Source: Pseudoalteromonas sp. A601
Lineage (GTDB): Bacteria; Pseudomonadota; Gammaproteobacteria; Enterobacterales; Alteromonadaceae
Assembly: GCF_002165575.1 (NCBI RefSeq)
Contig: NZ_MXQF01000008.1
Span: 62,001-126,000, forward strand
Reading direction: 5' to 3'
DNA: 64,000 bases
Translations under genes and position numbers: made by a program
Notes under the pieces: model-generated
Databases searched by the model: none
Seen by the model: the letters and a program-made list of their open reading frames with translations, nothing else
Told to the model about the DNA's origin: nothing
Part shown: one piece after another, positions 1 through 10,322 of the stretch
Layout: every line of letters begins with the position of its first letter
How positions within the stretch are numbered: position 1 is the stretch's first letter

Positions 1-89
1 CGTAAAATAGTTGATGCACTTTCGCCAATACTTTGCGTATTACTCGCAATGTATTGATACAACTCGTCGTCTATGTCAATTTTTTTCAT
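1..89 (-). CDS. seqA: SeqA N-terminus (partial, runs off the left edge)
   Basis: The reverse strand from 89 encodes [20 protein letters not shown] followed by [10 protein letters not shown], which closely matches the N-terminal oligomerisation region of SeqA, the protein that binds hemimethylated GATC sites and sequesters new replication origins. An AGGA Shine-Dalgarno lies just upstream of the ATG. Only the first 29 codons are in the window, so the C-terminal DNA-binding domain is not visible. It is divergent from ybfF, as in many gammaproteobacteria, which supports the call. Confidence 0.88.
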   Translation of the reverse strand, partial: MKKIDIDDELYQYIASNTQSIGESASTIL

Positions 90-218
90 GTTATTCCTGT
101 CGTTACGGGTCATATTTTTTCATTCAGCTTGATTATACCCAAAGCTGATTTAATTCTCTATGTTTTGCAATTTGTTATTTCACTAGGCAAACTAAGCACA
201 CTTTTATTGGAGACCACA

Positions 219-986
219 ATGCTATTAAATTATAAACAATCGGGCCAAGGTTTGCCTGTTATTCTTATACATGGTCTATTCGGCTCACTTGAAAACCTGA
301 ACGTCATTGCCAACTCATTGGCTGAAAATTTTCTCGTCATCAACGTAGACTTGCGTAACCATGGACGCTCAGCACACAGCGAAACCATGGACTATGCCAG
401 TATGAGCCAAGATATCATAGAGCTTATGCAGTATTTAAATATAGATAAAGCACATTTTATTGGTCACTCGATGGGCGGAAAAGTCGCTATGCAAGTGGCT
501 CATTTATATCCTGAAAAAGTCAGCCGTTTAGTCGTTCTCGATATCGCACCTGTTGCCTATCAAGCACGTCATACAAGTATTTTTAAAGCCCTTAATAATG
601 TTGCTAATCAAGCCATTAATGATAGAAAACACGCTGATACTGTTATGCAAGAAGATATTAGCGAACTTGGCGTACGCCAGTTTTTACTTAAAAGCTTAGC
701 TAAAAATGAACAAGGTACTTTTGCTTGGCGATTCAATTTAGCTGCTTTGAACAATAAATATGAAAATATTTTATCAGATATTAAAGCAAATGATTCTTGT
801 TTATGCGATACTTTGTTTATTAAGGGTAATGACTCTGATTACATATTGCCTCAATATAAAGAAGCAATTATGGCTCGCTTTAAAAATGCGAAGGCAAAAA
901 TTATTCACGGCGCAGGCCACTGGCTTCATGCACAAAAGCCTCAAGCCGTGAATAAAGCGATCAGTGATTTTTTACTTGCCGACTAG
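219..986 (+). CDS. ybfF: alpha/beta hydrolase, YbfF-type esterase
   Basis: A 255-residue alpha/beta-hydrolase fold protein, predicted cytoplasmic esterase of the YbfF family. Visible motifs are the oxyanion-hole segment HGLFG (about residue 18), the nucleophile elbow GHSMGG (Ser84) and the C-terminal catalytic His in GAGHW (about 234). The frame is open further upstream, but I chose the ATG at 219 because GGAG precedes it at good spacing and the fold begins right after it; the upstream extension lies in the shared seqA promoter region. The natural substrate of YbfF-type esterases is not settled. Confidence 0.85.
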   Translation: MLLNYKQSGQGLPVILIHGLFGSLENLNVIANSLAENFLVINVDLRNHGRSAHSETMDYASMSQDIIELMQYLNIDKAHFIGHSMGGKVAMQVAHLYPEKVSRLVVLDIAPVAYQARHTSIFKALNNVANQAINDRKHADTVMQEDISELGVRQFLLKSLAKNEQGTFAWRFNLAALNNKYENILSDIKANDSCLCDTLFIKGNDSDYILPQYKEAIMARFKNAKAKIIHGAGHWLHAQKPQAVNKAISDFLLAD

Positions 987-1015
987 GCCAAATTTAATCA
1001 CGTGTTTTTGATCAA

Positions 1016-1044
1016 GCACACTAAATTATTACGATTTAGTGTGC
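1016..1044. promoter_or_regulatory. 11-bp perfect inverted repeat upstream of the DUF2788-ybfE-fldA genes
   Basis: GCACACTAAAT and its exact complement are separated by 7 bases. No T-run follows, so a simple intrinsic terminator is unlikely. A TATAGT hexamer that could be a -10 box starts one base after the repeat (1045-1050). It may be an operator over the promoter or an RNA hairpin; the sequence alone does not decide. Confidence 0.45.
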
Positions 1045-1081
1045 TATAGTACGCGCCGTTTAATTTAAAGGTTATACGTTG

Positions 1082-1303
1082 ATGGTCAGTCAGTTAATTA
1101 ACGAATTTGATACCCTTGGGTTGTATTTTGGCTTAGCCGGTGTGTTCTTTTTTATCGGTATGGCTATTCAAGATGTACTAAAACGTGGCAATGTGCCTAA
1201 ATTTGGTCGTTATATAGTATGGCTTGTACTTTTTTTAGGCTGTTCTGGTTTTATTGCTAAAGGGCTTATTCAAGTTTTTTGGCAAGGCGCAGGTGTAGGG
1301 TAA
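1082..1303 (+). CDS. small membrane protein, DUF2788 family
   Basis: A 73-residue protein with two hydrophobic segments (about residues 13-28 and 43-62) separated by a short basic loop, so a small inner-membrane protein with two passes. It resembles the DUF2788 family found beside ybfE and fldA in related marine bacteria; its function is unknown. AAAGG lies 10 bases before this ATG. A TTG three bases earlier (1079) has slightly better spacing and could be the true start. It is 6 bases upstream of ybfE and probably co-transcribed with it. Confidence 0.7.
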   Translation: MVSQLINEFDTLGLYFGLAGVFFFIGMAIQDVLKRGNVPKFGRYIVWLVLFLGCSGFIAKGLIQVFWQGAGVG

Positions 1304-1309
1304 CTAACC

Positions 1310-1588
1310 ATGGCTAAATCAGAAACAGACAGAACAACGCTCGATTTATTTGAATACGAAAAACGCCCAGGCAGGCCTAAAACGAACCCCCTCCCTCGGG
1401 ACATTCAGTTAAAGGTAAATAAACGTAATCAAATAAAAAGAGATAAGGCACGTGGTTTAAAACGTGTTGAATTTAAAGTTTCATCTCAGCTTTATCAGGC
1501 GTTAAGTGATATGGCCGATGCACAAAATATTAGCCGCAGTGCACTGATTGAAACGATTTTACAAGAAAGATTGGCTATTGATAGATAA
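1310..1588 (+). CDS. ybfE: YbfE family protein (ribbon-helix-helix-like)
   Basis: A 92-residue protein with a very basic N-terminal half (GRPKTNPLPRD, then Lys/Arg-rich residues) and a C-terminal segment (VEFKVSSQLYQAL...ISRSALIETIL) that reads like a ribbon-helix-helix DNA-binding fold. It matches YbfE, which is LexA-regulated in Escherichia coli. I see no LexA box directly upstream here, so SOS control is not supported by this sequence. It lies between the DUF2788 gene and fldA in one short operon-like run. Confidence 0.8.
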   Translation: MAKSETDRTTLDLFEYEKRPGRPKTNPLPRDIQLKVNKRNQIKRDKARGLKRVEFKVSSQLYQALSDMADAQNISRSALIETILQERLAIDR

Positions 1589-1602
1589 AAGGTTTTAAAT
1601 TC

Positions 1603-2130
1603 ATGGCAAGTGTAGGTATTTTTTTCGGTAGTGATACAGGTAACACAGAACACGTAGCTAAAATGATCCAAAAAGAATTGGGTAAAAAGCTTGTGGCTGT
1701 TCATGATATTGCGAAAAGCTCAAAAGAAGAGATCGCAGAATTTGATTTAATCTTATTTGGCATCCCTACCTGGTATTATGGTGAAGCGCAATGTGACTGG
1801 GATGACTTTTTCCCTGAACTTGAAGAGATAGACTTTGATGGCAAACTTGTGGCTATTTTTGGCTGTGGTGACCAAGAAGACTACGCTGAGTACTTCTTAG
1901 ACGCGATGGGTATGATTAACGATATTGTCACTGAACGTGGTGCTATCGTTGTTGGTCATTGGTCAACAGAAGGCTATGACTTTGAAGCATCTAAAGGCAT
2001 GGCTGATGATAACCACTTTGTTGGTTTAGGAATTGACGAAGACCGTCAACCAGAGCTGACAGAGCAACGTGTTAAAGCATGGTCTGCCCAAGTGTATGAA
2101 GAAATGTGCTTGAGCGAACTTGCTGACTAA
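1603..2130 (+). CDS. fldA: flavodoxin 1
   Basis: A 175-residue long-chain flavodoxin carrying FMN for low-potential electron transfer (for example to radical-SAM and reductive activation enzymes). The FMN phosphate loop GSDTGNTEHV lies at about residues 9-18, the first flavin-stacking loop PTWYYGEAQCDW follows, and GCGDQEDYAEYF is the second isoalloxazine loop. Length is that of FldA of E. coli (176). It is upstream of fur, the conserved fldA-fur order, but separated by its own terminator. Confidence 0.95.
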   Translation: MASVGIFFGSDTGNTEHVAKMIQKELGKKLVAVHDIAKSSKEEIAEFDLILFGIPTWYYGEAQCDWDDFFPELEEIDFDGKLVAIFGCGDQEDYAEYFLDAMGMINDIVTERGAIVVGHWSTEGYDFEASKGMADDNHFVGLGIDEDRQPELTEQRVKAWSAQVYEEMCLSELAD

Positions 2131-2137
2131 CAAATTG

Positions 2138-2164
2138 AAAAAGCGTTAAATGACGCTTTTTAAT
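2138..2164 (+). terminator. intrinsic terminator after fldA
   Basis: AAAAAGCGT pairs perfectly with ACGCTTTTT across a 6-base loop, 7 bases after the fldA stop codon, with the T-run in the 3' arm. It separates fldA from fur. Confidence 0.8.
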
Positions 2165-2319
2165 TATGCTTTTGTTTAGCAATTAAGCTTTCAGATACTT
2201 TATTGAAATTGATCTTTGCACTTGAGCGTTTAGCACGTTATTCTAAGCGTTGCTAATGTGTCGTGCACATCTTTTTTAAGGTGTACTAGTATAACCAAAT
2301 TAAAATTGAGACAGATTTA

Positions 2320-2760
2320 ATGACTGATCACAACTTGGAATTAAAAAAAGCCGGTTTAAAGGTAACTTTACCGCGTATTAAAATTTTAGAGATATTGCAA
2401 TCTCCAGATAACCAACACATCAGCGCTGAAGATGTTTACAAAATTCTTTTGGATCTAGGCGAAGAAATTGGTCTTGCTACGGTTTACCGTGTTTTGAACC
2501 AATTTGATGATGCAGGTATTGTTTCTCGTCACCACTTTGAAGGTGGTAAGTCAGTATTTGAATTATCTGGCAGCACTCACCACGACCACCTTGTTTGCTT
2601 GAAGTGCGGCAAAGTTGTTGAGTTTGAAGATGACTTAATTGAACGACGTCAGGTTGAAATCTCTGAAGCAAATGGTATTAAGCTAACTAACCATTCTCTT
2701 TACCTTTACGGCGAGTGTACTGACACTGAGGCCTGTAAAGCTTTTGCTGACAGCCAATAA
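2320..2760 (+). CDS. fur: ferric uptake regulator Fur
   Basis: A 146-residue Fur repressor, which binds DNA as a dimer with Fe(II). The N-terminal winged helix holds the recognition segment LATVYRVLNQFDDAGIV (about residues 50-66). The His-rich HHDHLVCLKCG segment carries the metal ligands and the CxxC structural zinc pair, and a second Cys pair lies in GECTDTEAC near the C-terminus. The start gives MTDHNLELKKAGLKVTLPR, nearly that of E. coli Fur. The 190 bases upstream hold its promoter; I could not find a convincing Fur box there. Confidence 0.96.
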   Translation: MTDHNLELKKAGLKVTLPRIKILEILQSPDNQHISAEDVYKILLDLGEEIGLATVYRVLNQFDDAGIVSRHHFEGGKSVFELSGSTHHDHLVCLKCGKVVEFEDDLIERRQVEISEANGIKLTNHSLYLYGECTDTEACKAFADSQ

Positions 2761-2779
2761 TTTAGCTTTATAAATAATA

Positions 2780-2807
2780 AAAAAAACCTGCTTAAGCAGG
2801 TTTTTTT
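2780..2807. terminator. bidirectional terminator between fur and glnS
   Basis: A perfect 28-base palindrome: seven A, CCTGCTT, AAGCAGG, seven T. It lies between the convergent fur and glnS genes and can work in both directions. Confidence 0.9.
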
Positions 2808-2831
2808 GTGTCTATTACTTTTAGAGCAGAA

Positions 2832-4493
2832 TTACTTCTGCTCTATTTTAGCCCATGAATCACGAAGACCCACAGTTTGATTAAACACTAAGGTTTCAGA
2901 CTTAGTATCGCGGCTAAAGTAACCTGTTCGCTCAAACTGAAAACCTTGCGCTGGCGTAGCTTTTATAAGTGATGGCTCAAGCTTTGCATTAGGTAAAACA
3001 ACTAGAGATTCTGGATTTAGTGTAGTTGCAAAATCGTCAGCCGCAGCTGGGTTTGGCACACTAAATAAACGGTCATATAAACGTACTTCAGCTGTAACAG
3101 CTTCAGTTGCGCTAACCCAGTGAATCACCCCTTTAACTTTGCGCCCATCACTTGGGTTTTTACCAAGTGTTTCAGGGTCATAGCTACAATATATAGCTGT
3201 GATTTCACCATTTTCATCTTTTTCAACGCGGTTCGCTTTGATCACATAAGCACCGCGTAAACGCACTTCTTTATCAAGCACTAAACGTTTAAATTTATTG
3301 TTGGCTTCTTCACGGAAGTCTTCGCGTTCAATATAAAGCTCACGTGTGAAAGGCACGTCACGACGACCCATTTCTTCCTTATTTGGGTGATTAGCAACAG
3401 ACAGTGTTTCAGCGTCATCGCCAAAATTCTCGATCACAACTTTAACAGGATCAAGTACAGCCATTGCACGCGGTGCGTTTTCATTTAGATCTTCACGAAT
3501 ACATGCTTCAAGCATGCCCATTTCAACCATGTTTTCTTGTTTAGTTACGCCAATTCGCAAACAAAACTCGCGAATAGACGCTGGTGTATAACCACGGCGA
3601 CGAAGACCGGCAATTGTCGGCATACGTGGATCGTCCCAGCCTTCTACGTGCCCATTTACCACTAAGTCGTTTAACTTACGCTTAGACATAATAGTGTATT
3701 CAAGGTTTAATCGTGAAAACTCAATTTGCTGTGGATGACATTCTAGACTGATGTTATCAAGTACCCAATCATATAGGCGACGATTATCTTGGAACTCTAA
3801 CGTACACAAAGAATGAGTAATACCTTCAAGCGCATCTGAAATACAATGCGTGAAATCATACATTGGGTAAATACACCACTTGTCAGCAGTTTGATGGTGA
3901 TGCGCAAAACGAACACGATAAATAATTGGATCGCGAAGCACCATAAATGAGCTTGCCATATCAATTTTAGCGCGTAATACACATTCACCCTCTTTAAACT
4001 CACCATTACGCATTTTTTCAAATAACACGAGGTTCTCTTGCGGTGATGTATCGCGAGTTGGGCTGTTTTTACCAGGTTCTTTTAATGTGCCACGGTATTC
4101 ACGGGCTTGATCTGCCGTTAAAAAACACACATAAGCCAAGCCTTTTTCAATCAACTCAACCGCATAACCATATAGGGCATCAAAATAGTTAGATGAGTAA
4201 TTGATTTCACCATCCCATTGAAAGCCTAACCACTGCACGTCTTCTTTTATAGAATTTACATAGTTGATGTCTTCTTTTTCTGGGTTAGTATCATCAAAAC
4301 GTAAATTACAAAGACCGTTATAATCTTGTGCGATACCAAAATTTAAACAGATCGATTTTGCATGGCCAATATGTAAGAAACCATTAGGCTCTGGTGGAAA
4401 ACGCGTATGCGTGGTCGCATGCTTTCCTGATGCTAAATCTTCATCAATACGGGTTCTAATAAAATTACTTGGGCGATTCTCAATTTCCGCCAT
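2832..4493 (-). CDS. glnS: glutaminyl-tRNA synthetase
   Basis: A class I aminoacyl-tRNA synthetase of 553 residues (E. coli 554) that charges tRNA-Gln. The HIGH motif is in [15 protein letters not shown] (about residues 30-44) and the KMSKS equivalent is MSKRKL in [13 protein letters not shown]. The C-terminal half is the beta-barrel anticodon-binding region. The frame extends 9 codons upstream, but I chose the ATG at 4493 because homologues begin with this [16 protein letters not shown] stretch and GAGG precedes it, though at a long spacing of 11. Confidence 0.96.
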   Translation of the reverse strand: MAEIENRPSNFIRTRIDEDLASGKHATTHTRFPPEPNGFLHIGHAKSICLNFGIAQDYNGLCNLRFDDTNPEKEDINYVNSIKEDVQWLGFQWDGEINYSSNYFDALYGYAVELIEKGLAYVCFLTADQAREYRGTLKEPGKNSPTRDTSPQENLVLFEKMRNGEFKEGECVLRAKIDMASSFMVLRDPIIYRVRFAHHHQTADKWCIYPMYDFTHCISDALEGITHSLCTLEFQDNRRLYDWVLDNISLECHPQQIEFSRLNLEYTIMSKRKLNDLVVNGHVEGWDDPRMPTIAGLRRRGYTPASIREFCLRIGVTKQENMVEMGMLEACIREDLNENAPRAMAVLDPVKVVIENFGDDAETLSVANHPNKEEMGRRDVPFTRELYIEREDFREEANNKFKRLVLDKEVRLRGAYVIKANRVEKDENGEITAIYCSYDPETLGKNPSDGRKVKGVIHWVSATEAVTAEVRLYDRLFSVPNPAAADDFATTLNPESLVVLPNAKLEPSLIKATPAQGFQFERTGYFSRDTKSETLVFNQTVGLRDSWAKIEQK

Positions 4494-4720
4494 AGGAGTA
4501 CAATCCTCACATAAGTGCATGGTTACAAAACTACTGCATTATTACAAAAACAACCGTTAACATACAGTAAAACATGTGGGTTTATTACATATATACCCAA
4601 GCAACCTCACAAAGTGACACAGGGTTTAAAAATTGGGCTATAAATTGTTCTAGCGCAATAAAAAAGTCATTCAAACAAGTTAAAGTGGCGCCATTAACGA
4701 AACAATATTAGGGAATAAAT

Positions 4721-5791
4721 ATGGCTTCATTATCGCAACATCGCGTGTACATACCAACGAGTGCTAGAGCAAATCAATACATTCTTGCTGAATTTAAACC
4801 AAGCAATAAACTCTACTCACAATTTGAAACGCCGCGGCAATGCTATGAGCGAATCGCAAGGCAGCTATTTGCTCTATGTGATGAATATGAGCTGCACAAT
4901 GTTCATCTAATCGCCAACGATAAATTACCTGTCGTTAGATTTCACGAAGAATCCTATTGTTTACAAACAAATAAGCAAATATTGTTTTTCTATAACCCTC
5001 GTTATCACGAAGCGCATAAGTGTTTTTATGACACTGAGCAAGCAAGTACAAAAATTCGCCTACTATTTTTAGCAACCGGTGATGATTTACGTGCTAACAG
5101 TGCTATTTTTCATAATAATGTGAAGAAGGTATTAGACACTTTGCAAGAAAGTATTCTTGATGGCGAGGAGCAATTTAAACTGCGTGACCATCAGCATTTA
5201 ACTTACGATCTATTTGCTAAAGCGAAAGGTCACAAAGAAAGCTACGGCTACAAACTGCGAGGCTTATATCAACGCTACCAAAGTCGTCATTGTAGTTTAC
5301 CCGAACACCATAATGAAATGACCTACGCGACCTTTAAAATTCCTGTGACTCGCACCATTAAAACCCAGTTTCAACATTTACTGAACAAGGGAGACTACAC
5401 CGAGTTTTATGAGCATTTCTACAATGAGTTTGTAAGCCAGTGCGAAGCTAAGCAATTAAATATTGCCGCTATGGTGGCTAATGGCAGTATGCCCATAATT
5501 CGAAACAGTAAGATTGACAAAAATGACAGTAACAGTGAACTACAAAAGTTAAGCTTTTCGACCAATGAACAAACCTGCCAGTTCAATCATTACTTTTTAG
5601 AGAACAAGCTTGTTGAAACAATGCATTTTATAATTGTGGCCAATGAAAACGATGAACAAGGCATTGGTCATGGGCGTTTTATGAATAAAGTAGAAAGTGT
5701 TATTCGTAATATGGTTGAGCCCCTTGCAATTAACAAAGAGCGTCAAGATATCACCGTGCGTTTCTTTCAACATATCAGCTATTATCAATAG
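4721..5791 (+). CDS. protein of unknown function, 356 residues
   Basis: I do not recognise this protein. It is soluble-looking, with no signal peptide or membrane segment, rich in His, Tyr, Gln and Asn, and begins MASLSQHRVYIPTSARANQY after an AGGGAA ribosome site at good spacing. The codon use is like its core neighbours, and it sits alone between glnS and trhO with its own promoter space and a strong terminator, so it is very likely expressed. The C-terminal 80 residues (from about NHYFLENKLVETMHFIIVAN) look like a compact alpha/beta domain. It may be a lineage-restricted Alteromonadales protein. Confidence 0.75.
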   Translation: MASLSQHRVYIPTSARANQYILAEFKPSNKLYSQFETPRQCYERIARQLFALCDEYELHNVHLIANDKLPVVRFHEESYCLQTNKQILFFYNPRYHEAHKCFYDTEQASTKIRLLFLATGDDLRANSAIFHNNVKKVLDTLQESILDGEEQFKLRDHQHLTYDLFAKAKGHKESYGYKLRGLYQRYQSRHCSLPEHHNEMTYATFKIPVTRTIKTQFQHLLNKGDYTEFYEHFYNEFVSQCEAKQLNIAAMVANGSMPIIRNSKIDKNDSNSELQKLSFSTNEQTCQFNHYFLENKLVETMHFIIVANENDEQGIGHGRFMNKVESVIRNMVEPLAINKERQDITVRFFQHISYYQ

Positions 5792-5827
5792 CAAATAATT
5801 CATAAAGCAGTTTTGCTTCACCCATAA

Positions 5828-5853
5828 AAAAACCCCAAATAGTTGGGGTTTTT
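5828..5853. terminator. bidirectional terminator between the 4721 gene and trhO
   Basis: AAAAACCCCAA and TTGGGGTTTTT pair perfectly around the loop ATAG, between two convergent genes. Confidence 0.9.
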
Positions 5854-5870
5854 CTGCAAACTTATTTGGC

Positions 5871-6878
5871 TTAATTATTACGTTGCGCGTCTTTTTGTGC
5901 TTTTTTAGCCTCTTTACGCTTTTGTAATACAGCCTGAGCTTCATTACCTATATGCCCTTCCCCGCGCGCTTGAGCTAATTCAATTTGCTTTTGACGTTCA
6001 GCAAAACGCGCACGTTGTTCATCGGTCACATCTTCAATACAATGATGGCACGATATCCCTTCCATATACTCAGGTTTTAGCTTTTCTTCTTCAGTGATTG
6101 GCATACGACACGCATGACATTGATCGTATGAGCCTTTTTGTAAATCATGATCAACCGCAACGCGATTATCAAAAACAAAGCATTCACCTTGCCACATGGT
6201 CTCTTCTTTTGGCACTTCTTCAAGATACTTTAAGATGCCACCTTCAAGGTGGTATACATCATCAAACCCTTGCTCTTTCATATACGCGGTTGATTTTTCA
6301 CAGCGGATGCCACCAGTGCAAAACATGGCTACTTTTTTATGTTTTGTTGGATCGAGGTTTTCTTTTGCCCATTGTGGGAATTCACGAAATGTTTTTGTAT
6401 TTGGATCGACTGCGTTTTCAAACGTGCCAATTTCAATTTCATAATCATTACGGGTATCAACAAGGATAACCTCAGGATCTGAAATTAGCGCATTCCAGTC
6501 TTTTGGTTTAACGTAACTGCCAACCACTTTAAGTGGGTCGACCCCTTCAACACCCATAGTGACAATTTCTTTTTTTAATTTCACTTTGGTACGGTAAAAC
6601 GGGCATTCATCATCATAAGACTCTTTAGACACGATATTGTCTAAATTAGGCTGGCTATCAAGCCAAGCAAGTAGATTATCAATGCCTTCACGTTTAGCTG
6701 CAACTGTACCATTAATACCTTCGGCAGCAATTAACAACGTACCACGTACATCGTTTTTCTCCATTACATCAAGCAAAGGTTGGCGAAGGTCTTCATATTC
6801 AGGTAGGGCAACAAATTTATACAGTGCACACACAACAAAGTGCGCGCTAGTGACATTATCTTTATGAATGGCTGTCAT
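5871..6878 (-). CDS. trhO: tRNA uridine-34 hydroxylase, rhodanese family
   Basis: A 335-residue protein of the TrhO (YceA) family, which makes 5-hydroxyuridine at tRNA wobble position 34 as the first step to cmo5U/mcmo5U. The N-terminal acylphosphatase-like domain is followed by a rhodanese domain whose active-site Cys is in [11 protein letters not shown]. The tail carries CHACRMP and SCHHCIED cysteine pairs (possible zinc site) and a highly charged Gln/Lys/Arg end. The frame runs 20 codons further upstream, but the ATG at 6878 has AGGA at ideal spacing. Confidence 0.92.
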   Translation of the reverse strand: MTAIHKDNVTSAHFVVCALYKFVALPEYEDLRQPLLDVMEKNDVRGTLLIAAEGINGTVAAKREGIDNLLAWLDSQPNLDNIVSKESYDDECPFYRTKVKLKKEIVTMGVEGVDPLKVVGSYVKPKDWNALISDPEVILVDTRNDYEIEIGTFENAVDPNTKTFREFPQWAKENLDPTKHKKVAMFCTGGIRCEKSTAYMKEQGFDDVYHLEGGILKYLEEVPKEETMWQGECFVFDNRVAVDHDLQKGSYDQCHACRMPITEEEKLKPEYMEGISCHHCIEDVTDEQRARFAERQKQIELAQARGEGHIGNEAQAVLQKRKEAKKAQKDAQRNN

Positions 6879-7072
6879 GAGCGTTCCTAATTTTGCTTTT
6901 TGATAACCGAATCGTAAATCCGGCGCATTGGGGCGCATATTTTACGCTTTTTCAAATTAAATGCAAAAAAACTAATGATTAACGGGTTTTTACTGTGAGC
7001 AATCACCTTGACTGAGCTATAATAGCGGCCAGATTTATGAAGATTTAAATTACTCATTTGGAGATAGACACT

Positions 7073-8398
7073 TTGCACTTTACTGATCTTGGCATCGATA
7101 ACCGCCTTGAAACTCAACTTGCGCACCAAGGCATTACTAAGCCTACAGATATTCAGGCTCACGCTGTGCCGACAGCATTGGCTGGCCATGATATTTTTGC
7201 TCAATCTAAAACTGGTTCAGGTAAAACATTAGCGTTTTTATTACCTGCCGTTCAGCGTGTCATGAAGCAAAAAGCGCTCAGTAAACGTGACCCACGCGTT
7301 TTAATTGTCGCTCCAACTCGCGAGCTTGCCACCCAAGTTTTTACTCAACTTAGGTTACTTATTGCTGGTACCAACATAAAAGCGGTAAAAATACTCGGTG
7401 GTGAAAACTTTAATGACCAAATAAAAGCGCTTAGAAATGATCCGCATTTTGTTATTGCTACCCCTGGTCGTTTAGCTGATCACTTAACCCAACGTTCATT
7501 GCAGTTGAGTGGTTTAGAATTATTAATTTTCGATGAAGCAGATCGGATACTTGATTTAGGCTTCACTGAACAATTAAAAATGATTAATGATTTGGCCGAC
7601 CACCGTTTACGCCAAACATTATTGTTTTCAGCAACGCTTGATCACGCCCAAGTTGATGCGCTATCGCGTAATTTACTTAAAAAGCCTAAACAAATAATGC
7701 TAAGTGCTGCAAATGAGCAGCATTCTGATATCAAACAGAGCTTATATTTAGCTGATCACTTAGATCATAAAGAAGCGCTATTAGAGCACTTTGTTAAACA
7801 AGAAGACGTTGGCCAATGCATTATTTTTACCGCGACACGTGCAGACACAACCAGATTAAGTGAGCTTTTAAATAGTAAAGGGCTCAAAGCACAAGCGCTT
7901 GCTGGCGATTTAACACAAAGTAAACGCCTTGAAATCATGGATGCCTTCAGCCGAGAAAACTTCAAAATACTTATTACCACCGATGTTGCCTCTCGCGGCT
8001 TAGACTTGTTAAGTGTCACCCATGTTATTAACTTTGACTTACCAAAACATGCTGAAGAATACGTTCATCGTATTGGGCGTACAGGTCGCGCCGGATTTAA
8101 AGGCACAGCTATCTCATTGGTCGGTCCTAAAGATTGGCCTAGTTATAAGGCCATTAAATCATTTTTAAATGATGAATTAGAGTTTCACACTGTTGAAGGG
8201 CTAACGGGTAAATTTAAAGGCCTGCGGGATAAAAAACCGCAAGTACAGAATAAAATAAACGAAAAAGTAAAACCAAAAGCTAAAGCTGCACCTAAGCGCA
8301 AAGCTAAGCCTAAAAAACCTCAAGCCCCAATAAAAGCACCATTAAATATTGATGGTGATGCACCTATGCGCCGTCGTAAAAAGCCAGAGCAGGAATAA
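7073..8398 (+). CDS. DEAD-box ATP-dependent RNA helicase
   Basis: A 442-residue DEAD-box helicase with the Q motif near the N-terminus (KPTDIQ), Walker A SKTGSGKT (about 45-52), PTREL, TPGR, DEAD (about 154-157), SAT and HRIGRTGR, in the usual order. The last 65 residues form a Lys/Ala/Pro-rich basic tail, as in RhlE/SrmB-type helicases of ribosome assembly or mRNA turnover; I cannot fix the subfamily. The start is probably the TTG at 7073, because GGAG ends 9 bases before it; an in-frame TTG at 7058 lacks a ribosome site. It is 2 bases from the next gene, so the two are co-translated. Confidence 0.9.
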   Translation: MHFTDLGIDNRLETQLAHQGITKPTDIQAHAVPTALAGHDIFAQSKTGSGKTLAFLLPAVQRVMKQKALSKRDPRVLIVAPTRELATQVFTQLRLLIAGTNIKAVKILGGENFNDQIKALRNDPHFVIATPGRLADHLTQRSLQLSGLELLIFDEADRILDLGFTEQLKMINDLADHRLRQTLLFSATLDHAQVDALSRNLLKKPKQIMLSAANEQHSDIKQSLYLADHLDHKEALLEHFVKQEDVGQCIIFTATRADTTRLSELLNSKGLKAQALAGDLTQSKRLEIMDAFSRENFKILITTDVASRGLDLLSVTHVINFDLPKHAEEYVHRIGRTGRAGFKGTAISLVGPKDWPSYKAIKSFLNDELEFHTVEGLTGKFKGLRDKKPQVQNKINEKVKPKAKAAPKRKAKPKKPQAPIKAPLNIDGDAPMRRRKKPEQE

Positions 8399-8400
8399 TT

Positions 8401-9264
<864 letters not shown>

Positions 9265-9281
9265 AATTTAAAATGATATAG

Positions 9282-9314
9282 AAAAGAGTAAAGTGAAAGC
9301 TTTGCTCTTTTTGT
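9282..9314 (+). terminator. intrinsic terminator after cvfB
   Basis: AAAAGAGTAAAG pairs with CTTTGCTCTTTT (one G-U pair) around a 6-base loop and is followed by TTG then four T. A very similar stem lies after pyrF at 13095-13122. Confidence 0.75.
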
Positions 9315-9568
9315 TTTATACGCTCCAATGGCAACTATGAGCGATCACCTGTCATTGAAAAGGTTAAATTTATTCCTACTTCTTTGAGTAGGAGCCTAAT
9401 TTTGTCCGATAACATTATTAAACGCCGTTTTAGTGCAAAAAAACAAGCTCAATTCCTAGCTATTTTAATTATTTGTTTACAATGGTAATTTTTGGTGAAA
9501 TTATCAGGGTATGTAATATACGCCGTTTTGGTTTGTTATAAACCACCAAAATGGTGTTCAATAAGCTG
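9315..9568. other. non-coding lead-in to the gene cassette
   Basis: AT-rich sequence with no supported gene. It contains a hairpin (TCCTACT/AGTAGGA, 9374-9393) and two copies of CGCCGTTTT (from about 9423 and 9521). The last part (about 9521-9568) can fold into hairpins (TTTTGGTTT with AAACC..AAAA; CACCA with TGGTG) and ends at the GTT where the cassette begins. It could be an integron secondary target, a degenerate attC or an attI-like site. No integrase gene is in the window. Confidence 0.4.
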
Positions 9569-10322
9569 TTAGAGGATTATGGATAAATCGTATAGTAGCG
9601 TACATGAACTAATGCATGAACATTACCTTGAAGGTAGAAATTCAAAGATGTATAAATCTTTGGATTATTTTGCTAGATCTATGCTGGATAAAGCTACGAT
9701 AGTTAAAAACATAAATAGTGCTAAGGTGCTACGTAAAGTCTGTGATGAAAAAATTGAAGCTGGTGAGCATATGGATAATGAAGATTTTCATCATTTATAT
9801 ATGCTTTTATCCGATTGCTTTGAAGTCATCGTGGACGACCTCATTCTTATGTCTGCGTTTGAAATGCTAATGAAGAGAAAATTGTTGGCAAAAAGTTATG
9901 TAATTCACGAAATATCAAAGCCAAATTCTTTGAAAAAGCGGCAAAAAAAAGCACCAATTCACATTAGAACAATTCAATCCCTTACTAAAAAGGGAGAAGA
10001 AATTAAATTTGGTGAAAACACGATAGGTGTTGGTTGTTTGGTTAAAGAAGAATATTTAAATAAAACAAAGGCTCCAAATAATATACTCAAAGGACTTGAA
10101 AAAGTGCGAGGTAGAAGAAATTTGGTTCACTTTCAGTCAGCTTATGCTTGGAGTGTGGACAAAGAGTTGCTGGACTTCGTTGAATATTTAAATAACGAAA
10201 TACCAAAAAGTTGAAGAGTAAACATCCTCTAACAAGCCGCTGAAGACGGGACTGCTAATAGCTTGCTCAGTTTCGCTCCGCTTCACATTTTAGCAAGCAA
10301 TTATCAGCCCCTTAGCGGGGCG
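9569..10322 (+). mobile_element. integron gene cassette (HEPN-like gene plus attC)
   Basis: The unit begins after G in GTTAGAGGAT (9568-9577) and ends after GCG of the terminal GCGTT (10320-10324). The inner attC arm ATCCTCTAAC (10224-10233) is the exact reverse complement of the first bases of the unit. This match is the signature of an integron cassette, because cassette start and inner arm form one site in the circular form. The cassette carries one gene and one attC, as is usual. Confidence 0.85.
9579..10214 (+). CDS. HEPN-like protein in an integron cassette
   Basis: A 211-residue, mostly helical, soluble protein I cannot assign firmly. Near the C-terminus GRRNLVHF (R179-x4-H184) fits the R-x4-6-H motif of HEPN ribonucleases and toxins, usually followed, as here, by a short helical end. 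The middle has a basic patch (KKRQKKAPIHIRT). It starts 10 bases inside the cassette boundary, with AGAGG only 3 bases from the ATG, so translation may be weak or start later (Met12). It is AT-rich compared with core genes. A defence or toxin role is inferred from the motif and from the neighbouring ATPase. Confidence 0.6.
   Translation: MDKSYSSVHELMHEHYLEGRNSKMYKSLDYFARSMLDKATIVKNINSAKVLRKVCDEKIEAGEHMDNEDFHHLYMLLSDCFEVIVDDLILMSAFEMLMKRKLLAKSYVIHEISKPNSLKKRQKKAPIHIRTIQSLTKKGEEIKFGENTIGVGCLVKEEYLNKTKAPNNILKGLEKVRGRRNLVHFQSAYAWSVDKELLDFVEYLNNEIPKS

Noticed and set aside
33..218. N-terminal extension of the YbfF frame
   Set aside because: It overlaps the seqA start and promoter on the other strand; the ATG at 219 has a proper ribosome site and begins the hydrolase fold.
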